DNA from: DASPKW01 sp038244055 | GTDB lineage: Bacteria > Planctomycetota > Phycisphaerae > Tepidisphaerales > Tepidisphaeraceae | Length of the DNA stretch: 5,806 nt | Direction: 5' to 3' | Assembly (NCBI GenBank): GCA_038244055.1 | Contig: JBBRTW010000453.1 | Coordinates: 1-5,806 of the forward strand | Shown here: piece by piece, positions 4,270 to 5,806 of the stretch | Layout of the letters: each line of letters begins with the position of its first letter | Numbering within the stretch: the stretch's first letter is position 1 | The notes under the pieces: model-generated | Databases searched by the model: none | What the model was told of the DNA's origin: nothing | Seen by the model: the letters and a program-made list of their open reading frames with translations, nothing else | Program-made: the position numbers and the translations under genes

Positions 4270-5465
4270 ATCTTTCCGCCACGTAAAATTTCCAGGAGCT
4301 TTTGAATGTCCGGCGGCAAGGGTGCGGCGAGGGTCATTTTCTCGTGCGTTCCCGGGTGAACGAAGCAGATTTCGAACGCATGCAGCGCCTGCCGGTCGAA
4401 ACGAAAACCCTCGGCCTCGAAGATGCGCCCACCATACATCGTATCGCCAATCAGCGGATGCCCGATGGCCGCCATATGCACGCGAAGCTGATGGGTGCGC
4501 CCGGTCTTGGGGGACAGCTTGATAAAAGAAAACCGCCCGGCCGGGGGCGCGGGATTTTTCCGATCGTGCGCGAATGAACTCTCGACAAAGCGAAACTGCT
4601 CGCGCGGAATATCGCTGCGCACTTCGCCGCCCGAATTCTGAATCTTGTATTCCACTCCCGCGCCGCCCGCTTTTTCTTTCCCTGAACCCTGAACCCCGAA
4701 CCCTGAACCCTCCAGAATTTCCAACACCTCATACTTCGTCACCGCATTGCGCCCACCGTTCTCCTCCTTGCGAATCGCCTGCTTCTCGCGGATGTAGCGA
4801 TCCCGGCCGATGGGCAGATCGATCACATCGCTCAAAAGCTGCGGCACGCCATGGCAGACCGCGACGTAGGTTTTCTGAATCGTCCGGTTCTCGAACTGCC
4901 CGGCGATGCGCCAATGCGCTTCATCGCTCTTGGCGACCAGCATGATGCCGGTGGTGTTGCGATCCAGCCGATGCAGAATCCCCGGCCGCCAGTTTCCATT
5001 CAGGCTCGACCACTTCTGCCCGTAGCGCACCAGCCCATTGACCAGCGTCCCCGTCCAAACGCCGCGGGCGGGGTGGACCATCAGATTGGTCTGCTTGTTC
5101 AGGGCCAGGAAATGCTCATCTTCGTAAATGATATCCAGCGGAATATCCTCGGGCACCAGTTCGCTGATCGGCTTGGGCGGCGCGACCAGGTCGATCACAT
5201 CGTTCTCGCGCGGCCGGTAACTCGCCTTGATGACCCGCCCATTGACCTTCACCAGCCCGCTCTCGATGAGCTTCTGCACGCCATTGCGCGAAAGGTGGTT
5301 GATGCGATCGACCAGATATTGATCGATGCGGCGGGTGAGGGTTTTGGAGAGCCGAAACTGGAGATGCTCGACATCGGACTCTTCTGCCACCTCCTCGGCC
5401 TGCTCTGAGTCGAGGGGGATCACTTCATCATCGGGGGGCGGCGGTGGTGTGAATGGTTCGGACAC
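4266..5465 (-). CDS. rluD: 23S rRNA pseudouridine synthase, RluA/RluD family, with repeat-derived insertion
   Basis: An RluA-family pseudouridine synthase that isomerises specific uridines in large-subunit rRNA; RluD is the closest type. From GTG at 5465 it is 399 residues. An acidic, proline-rich start leads to an S4 RNA-binding domain (about 37-95: RRIDQYLVDRI, VQKLIESGLVKVNG). The catalytic motif HRLDRNTTG has the nucleophilic Asp at about 168. NKQTNLMVHP and KTGRTHQLRVHMAAIGHPLIGD (about 320) are further family motifs. Residues about 253-311 are extra relative to E. coli RluD and are partly encoded by 7-nt repeats. Start choice is uncertain. GTG has no SD but has GATAAT 6 nt before it, fitting a leaderless mRNA. 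ATG at 5519 has GGGAG only 3 nt away and adds 18 residues. The open frame back to 5669 is not supported. Target specificity (RluD versus RluC-like) cannot be fixed from motifs alone. Confidence 0.88.
   Translation of the reverse strand: MSEPFTPPPPPDDEVIPLDSEQAEEVAEESDVEHLQFRLSKTLTRRIDQYLVDRINHLSRNGVQKLIESGLVKVNGRVIKASYRPRENDVIDLVAPPKPISELVPEDIPLDIIYEDEHFLALNKQTNLMVHPARGVWTGTLVNGLVRYGQKWSSLNGNWRPGILHRLDRNTTGIMLVAKSDEAHWRIAGQFENRTIQKTYVAVCHGVPQLLSDVIDLPIGRDRYIREKQAIRKEENGGRNAVTKYEVLEILEGSGFGVQGSGKEKAGGAGVEYKIQNSGGEVRSDIPREQFRFVESSFAHDRKNPAPPAGRFSFIKLSPKTGRTHQLRVHMAAIGHPLIGDTMYGGRIFEAEGFRFDRQALHAFEICFVHPGTHEKMTLAAPLPPDIQKLLEILRGGKI
4633..4711 (-). repeat. Two 7-nt repeat arrays inside the rluD coding region
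   Basis: Plus-strand CCCTGAA, CCCTGAA, CCCCGAA, CCCTGAA, CCCT run in perfect 7-nt phase at 4680-4711. GAATTCT, GAATCTT, GTATTCC run in phase at 4633-4653. A 26-nt pyrimidine-rich spacer separates them. In the rluD frame the first array gives a 7-residue-period peptide (GSGFGVQ then GSG) and the second gives EYKIQNS. The frame stays open throughout, so the gene is not broken. Confidence 0.75.
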
Positions 5466-5768
5466 GAGAGGATTATCGCAGAAAAGGGGGCGGAGGAGGA
5501 GGGGGAGGCGAGAATCCATCCGCTCCCGTGAGGAGTTTAGCGCAATCGCCGCCACCGGCAAGCGTAGCTCACCATTCCAATGTTGAGGCTTGGATTTGGA
5601 TGGGGACGAGGACGATGCGTGGAGGCTCAGTTTTGGAATGTTAAGCCGCGCCCCGCGCCGACTCGGCATCGGAATGTCGAGCTACAGTAGTTCCAAGTTC
5701 GCCGCTTAAACGCAAGGCTCCTCCTATGATGAAGTTGCGCAACAACATCATCAACCACGGAGGAGCCC
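5466..5768. other. Intergenic region between rluD and the right-exiting gene
   Basis: No gene is supported here apart from the possible extension of rluD to ATG 5519. It holds a strongly purine-rich tract on the plus strand (about 5480-5514, only two C). CATTCCAA (5573-5580) is inverted as TTGGAATG (5633-5640), with partial matching of the flanking bases. Two copies of a GGAATGTYRAGC sequence lie at 5635-5646 and 5671-5682. The SD hairpin starts at 5716. I find no clear -10/-35 pair for the plus-strand gene. Confidence 0.5.
5716..5767 (+). promoter_or_regulatory. SD-sequestering leader hairpin of the right-exiting gene
   Basis: GGCTCCTCC (5716-5724) and GGAGGAGCC (5759-5767) pair perfectly over 9 bp. 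Inside, ATGATG (5726-5731) pairs with CATCAT (5746-5751), and the loop region is the palindrome GTTGCGCAAC (5734-5743). Stacked stems thus extend to a 4-nt loop. The 3' arm holds the GGAGG of the gene starting at 5769, and the 5' arm carries the complementary CTCC. No T-run follows, so translational control fits better than termination. Confidence 0.58.
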
Positions 5769-5806
5769 ATGCGTTCACGGAAGAACGACCTGGTAACGGC
5801 CAGGCA
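5769..5806 (+). CDS. 5' end of a gene leaving the window (first 12 codons)
   Basis: ATG at 5769 follows GGAGG (5759-5763) at 5 nt. The frame stays open to the window edge and reads MRSRKNDLVTAR, a basic N-terminus without signal peptide. This is too little to name a family. It is divergent from rluD and lies directly after the hairpin, which contains its ribosome-binding site. Confidence 0.55.
   Translation, partial: MRSRKNDLVTAR

Noticed and set aside
4680..4711. Telomere-like CCCTGAA array or CRISPR
   Set aside because: Tandem units without spacers, internal to a coding gene; no CRISPR architecture and no replicon end here.
5466..5669. rluD extended to an ATG at 5669
   Set aside because: The extra 68 residues are low-complexity and unlike family N-termini, and the region has intergenic features. 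Only the ATG at 5519 remains a fair alternative.

Overview
The window looks like part of a moderately GC-rich chromosome of a Planctomycetota-type bacterium, possibly Phycisphaerae-like. The assignment is inferred from protein style only. The TatA N-terminus, a secreted STN-fold/poly-glycine protein ending in a 'WRENGG...LVVT' segment, and a secreted DUF4139 protein are all typical of that phylum as I know it. No rRNA or other phylogenetic marker is present.

Layout. Positions 1-9 are the first three codons of a minus-strand gene leaving the window on the left; its Shine-Dalgarno (SD) lies inside a long hairpin (15-64). Positions 65-846 carry no convincing gene. They hold three different arrays of 7-nt degenerate repeats, a fragment of a dispersed GAGCGAAGCCGAA-type repeat, and a GC-rich stretch leading into the leader of the next gene. 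Positions 871-2496 (+) encode a secreted DUF4139 protein, followed by a strong terminator-like hairpin (2558-2581). The convergent gap also holds a palindromic element built from 9-nt CACGAA units and flanked by a 7-bp direct repeat (2598-2760). Three minus-strand genes follow, read from right to left: an RluD-type 23S rRNA pseudouridine synthase (4266-5465), tatA (3746-4084) with its own promoter overlapping the rluD stop codon, and an exported STN-domain/poly-Gly protein (2786-3574). The right end (5466-5806) is an intergenic region leading to the first 12 codons of a plus-strand gene whose SD is again buried in a hairpin (5716-5767).

How the genes relate. I see no single pathway. rluD is ribosome-maturation housekeeping and tatA is part of the twin-arginine protein exporter. 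The DUF4139 and STN/poly-Gly proteins carry Sec-type signal peptides and act outside the cytoplasm. Gaps of about 170-180 nt between the minus-strand genes, with a separate tatA promoter, argue against one tight operon.

The most interesting material is not a gene cassette. First, both outward-facing genes at the two window ends start behind the same kind of SD-sequestering hairpin, with 9-bp arms containing CCTCC paired to GGAGG. Second, several unrelated sequence families share a 7-nt period, and two of these arrays have entered the rluD reading frame in frame, between conserved parts of the catalytic domain. Third, the CACGAA palindrome looks like a small mobile repeat with a possible target-site duplication.
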